From contig NZ_BSPC01000069.1 in NCBI RefSeq assembly GCF_030160835.1, positions 1-64,000 on the forward strand: a stretch of 64,000 bases of DNA, in the 5' to 3' direction. The notes under the pieces are model-generated. The model saw only the letters and a program-made list of their open reading frames with translations, had not been told where the DNA came from and did no database searches. The position numbers and the translations under genes are program-made. Position 1 is the first letter of the stretch. Every line of letters begins with the position of its first letter. The stretch is from Labrys miyagiensis (lineage in GTDB: Bacteria > Pseudomonadota > Alphaproteobacteria > Rhizobiales > Labraceae). Positions 62,948-64,000 of the stretch are shown one piece after another.

Positions 62948-64000
62948 ATGAATTTGACGTCAGAACAAAAAAAGACAGTCCTCGCTTCCTTTCTTGGTTG
63001 GACGCTCGACGCCTTCGATTTCTTCCTGCTGACCTTTCTTTTGACTGATATCGCCGCCGAGTTCGGGACGGAGGTTCCGGCCGTCGCCAAGGCGCTGTTC
63101 TTCACTCTGGCGACCCGTTTCATTGGCGCCTTCTTCTTCGGGATGCTGGCGGACAAGTTTGGGCGCAAGCCGATTCTCATGCTCAACATCGTGAGCTATT
63201 CGGTCATCGGCGCCCTTGCGGCTTTCTCACCCAATCTCGGCGTCTTCCTCGCCCTGCGCGCTTTGTTCGGCGTCGCCATGGGTGGCGAATGGGGTCTCGG
63301 CAGCTCGCTGGCGATGGAATCGATCCCGCCATCGGCGCGCGGTGTCGTTTCCGGTATCCTGCAATGTGGCTATCCGGCCGGTTATCTCCTGGCCGCCGTC
63401 GCCTATGGACTGCTCTACCAGCAGACGTTTGCCGGCTACACCCTGGGCTGGCGCGGCATGTTTCTGCTCAGCTTCGTGCCGGCGCTATTGGTGCTCTTCA
63501 TCCGTTCGCATGTGCCGGAGTCGCCGGCCTTCGTCGACGCCAAGGCGAAGGTGAAGCCCGGTTTGATCGAGACTTTGGAGAAACATTGGGGCATCGCCCT
63601 CTATGCCGTGGTGTTGATGATGTTCTTCAACTTCTTCAGCCATGGCACCCAGGATCTCTATCCGACCTTCCTGAAAAAGCAGCACAATTTCGACGCCCAT
63701 ATGGTCAGCTTGATCACCATCGTCGCCAATCTTGGTGCCATCACCGGCGGCCTGCTTTTCGGAGCCCTTTCGGAGAAAATCGGACGGATCAATGCGATCA
63801 CCATCGCCTGCCTGATCGCCCTGCCCTCGCTGCCGCTCTGGGCCTATAGTACGACACCGGTGATGCTCGCAGTCGGTGCCTTCATCATGCAGGTGGCGGT
63901 GCAGGGGGCTTGGGGAGTCATCCCGGTCCATCTGAACGAGCTTTCGCCCGGCGCCGTGCGGGCAACGCTGCCGGGCTTCATCTATCAAGCCGGCAACCTC
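62948..64000 (+). CDS. MFS transporter (sialate/lactate SHS family), truncated by window end
   Basis: The first 351 residues of a 12-segment MFS transporter. The start follows a GGGAG site. LASFLGWTLDAFDFFLLTFLL and the MLADKFGRKPIL loop (motif A between segments 2 and 3) are typical of sugar-acid/monocarboxylate MFS proteins of the SHS or related aromatic acid group, with the D in segment 1. GEWGLGSSLAMESIPPSARG resembles the JEN/ShiA-like motif. Given that lldD lies 3 kb away, lactate uptake is possible, but it is not adjacent. No stop codon occurs before the end of the window. Confidence 0.85.
   Translation, partial: MNLTSEQKKTVLASFLGWTLDAFDFFLLTFLLTDIAAEFGTEVPAVAKALFFTLATRFIGAFFFGMLADKFGRKPILMLNIVSYSVIGALAAFSPNLGVFLALRALFGVAMGGEWGLGSSLAMESIPPSARGVVSGILQCGYPAGYLLAAVAYGLLYQQTFAGYTLGWRGMFLLSFVPALLVLFIRSHVPESPAFVDAKAKVKPGLIETLEKHWGIALYAVVLMMFFNFFSHGTQDLYPTFLKKQHNFDAHMVSLITIVANLGAITGGLLFGALSEKIGRINAITIACLIALPSLPLWAYSTTPVMLAVGAFIMQVAVQGAWGVIPVHLNELSPGAVRATLPGFIYQAGNL

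Overview
The window comes from a GC-rich chromosome of an alphaproteobacterium, most likely of the order Hyphomicrobiales (Rhizobiales). Three things point there: a small heat-shock protein gene followed by a DUF1150 gene, a SAM-linked trp cluster in the order trpF-trpB-trpA, and frequent TTG starts with good ribosome binding sites. The genus cannot be fixed from the sequence. No prophage, insertion sequence, integrase, CRISPR array or rRNA operon is visible, and there is one tRNA (Leu, CAG anticodon).

Layout. 0.3-4.5 kb: a serine hydrolase, then an AT-rich solitary gene joining a GHKL ATPase to a PD-(D/E)XK-like nuclease (possible defence gene), then a SnoaL-like protein. 5.6-11.3 kb: an unrecognised minus-strand set of a long coiled-coil protein, a ClpB-like double AAA+ ATPase and a membrane protein. 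12-20.8 kb: a nine-gene minus-strand cluster (GNAT, acyl carrier protein, ketoacyl synthase, two hot-dog dehydratase-like proteins, SDR reductase, three family-2 glycosyltransferases), five genes of which are joined by 4-base ATGA overlaps. It looks like a dedicated lipid or glycolipid pathway, with a divergent polysaccharide/lipid ABC exporter next to it. 22.7-27 kb: a fatty-acid-hydroxylase-like protein and a GntR-controlled polyamine module (glutamine-synthetase-like ligase plus PotF). 27-33 kb: SMP-30 lactonase, a D-Ala-D-Ala dipeptidase, trpF-trpB-trpA and a Nudix hydrolase. 33.3-39 kb: tRNA-Leu, small hypothetical genes, rpsU, a cold-shock gene, and long stretches with no gene. 39-48 kb: Hsp20/DUF1150 behind a sigma-32-like promoter, cobB, hrcA without grpE, a GlxA-type regulator, a frameshifted methyltransferase and mog. 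47.9-54.9 kb: the transglutaminase / ATP-grasp + alpha-E / DUF2126 triad. 55-64 kb: cbiD, pirin, gpmA, lldD, an Ada-like methyltransferase, DUF2244, nth, and an MFS transporter cut by the window end.

The strongest pattern across the window is not a gene. Palindromic elements of at least two structural families sit between genes, very often starting or ending exactly at a stop codon. Each arm carries its own small hairpin and the tips vary. Some copies lie inside reading frames: two adjacent glycosyltransferase genes carry in-frame palindromic inserts, a GlxA-type regulator ends inside one, and a dipeptidase gene appears to begin inside one. All functions given are inferred from sequence motifs read by eye; no database search was run.
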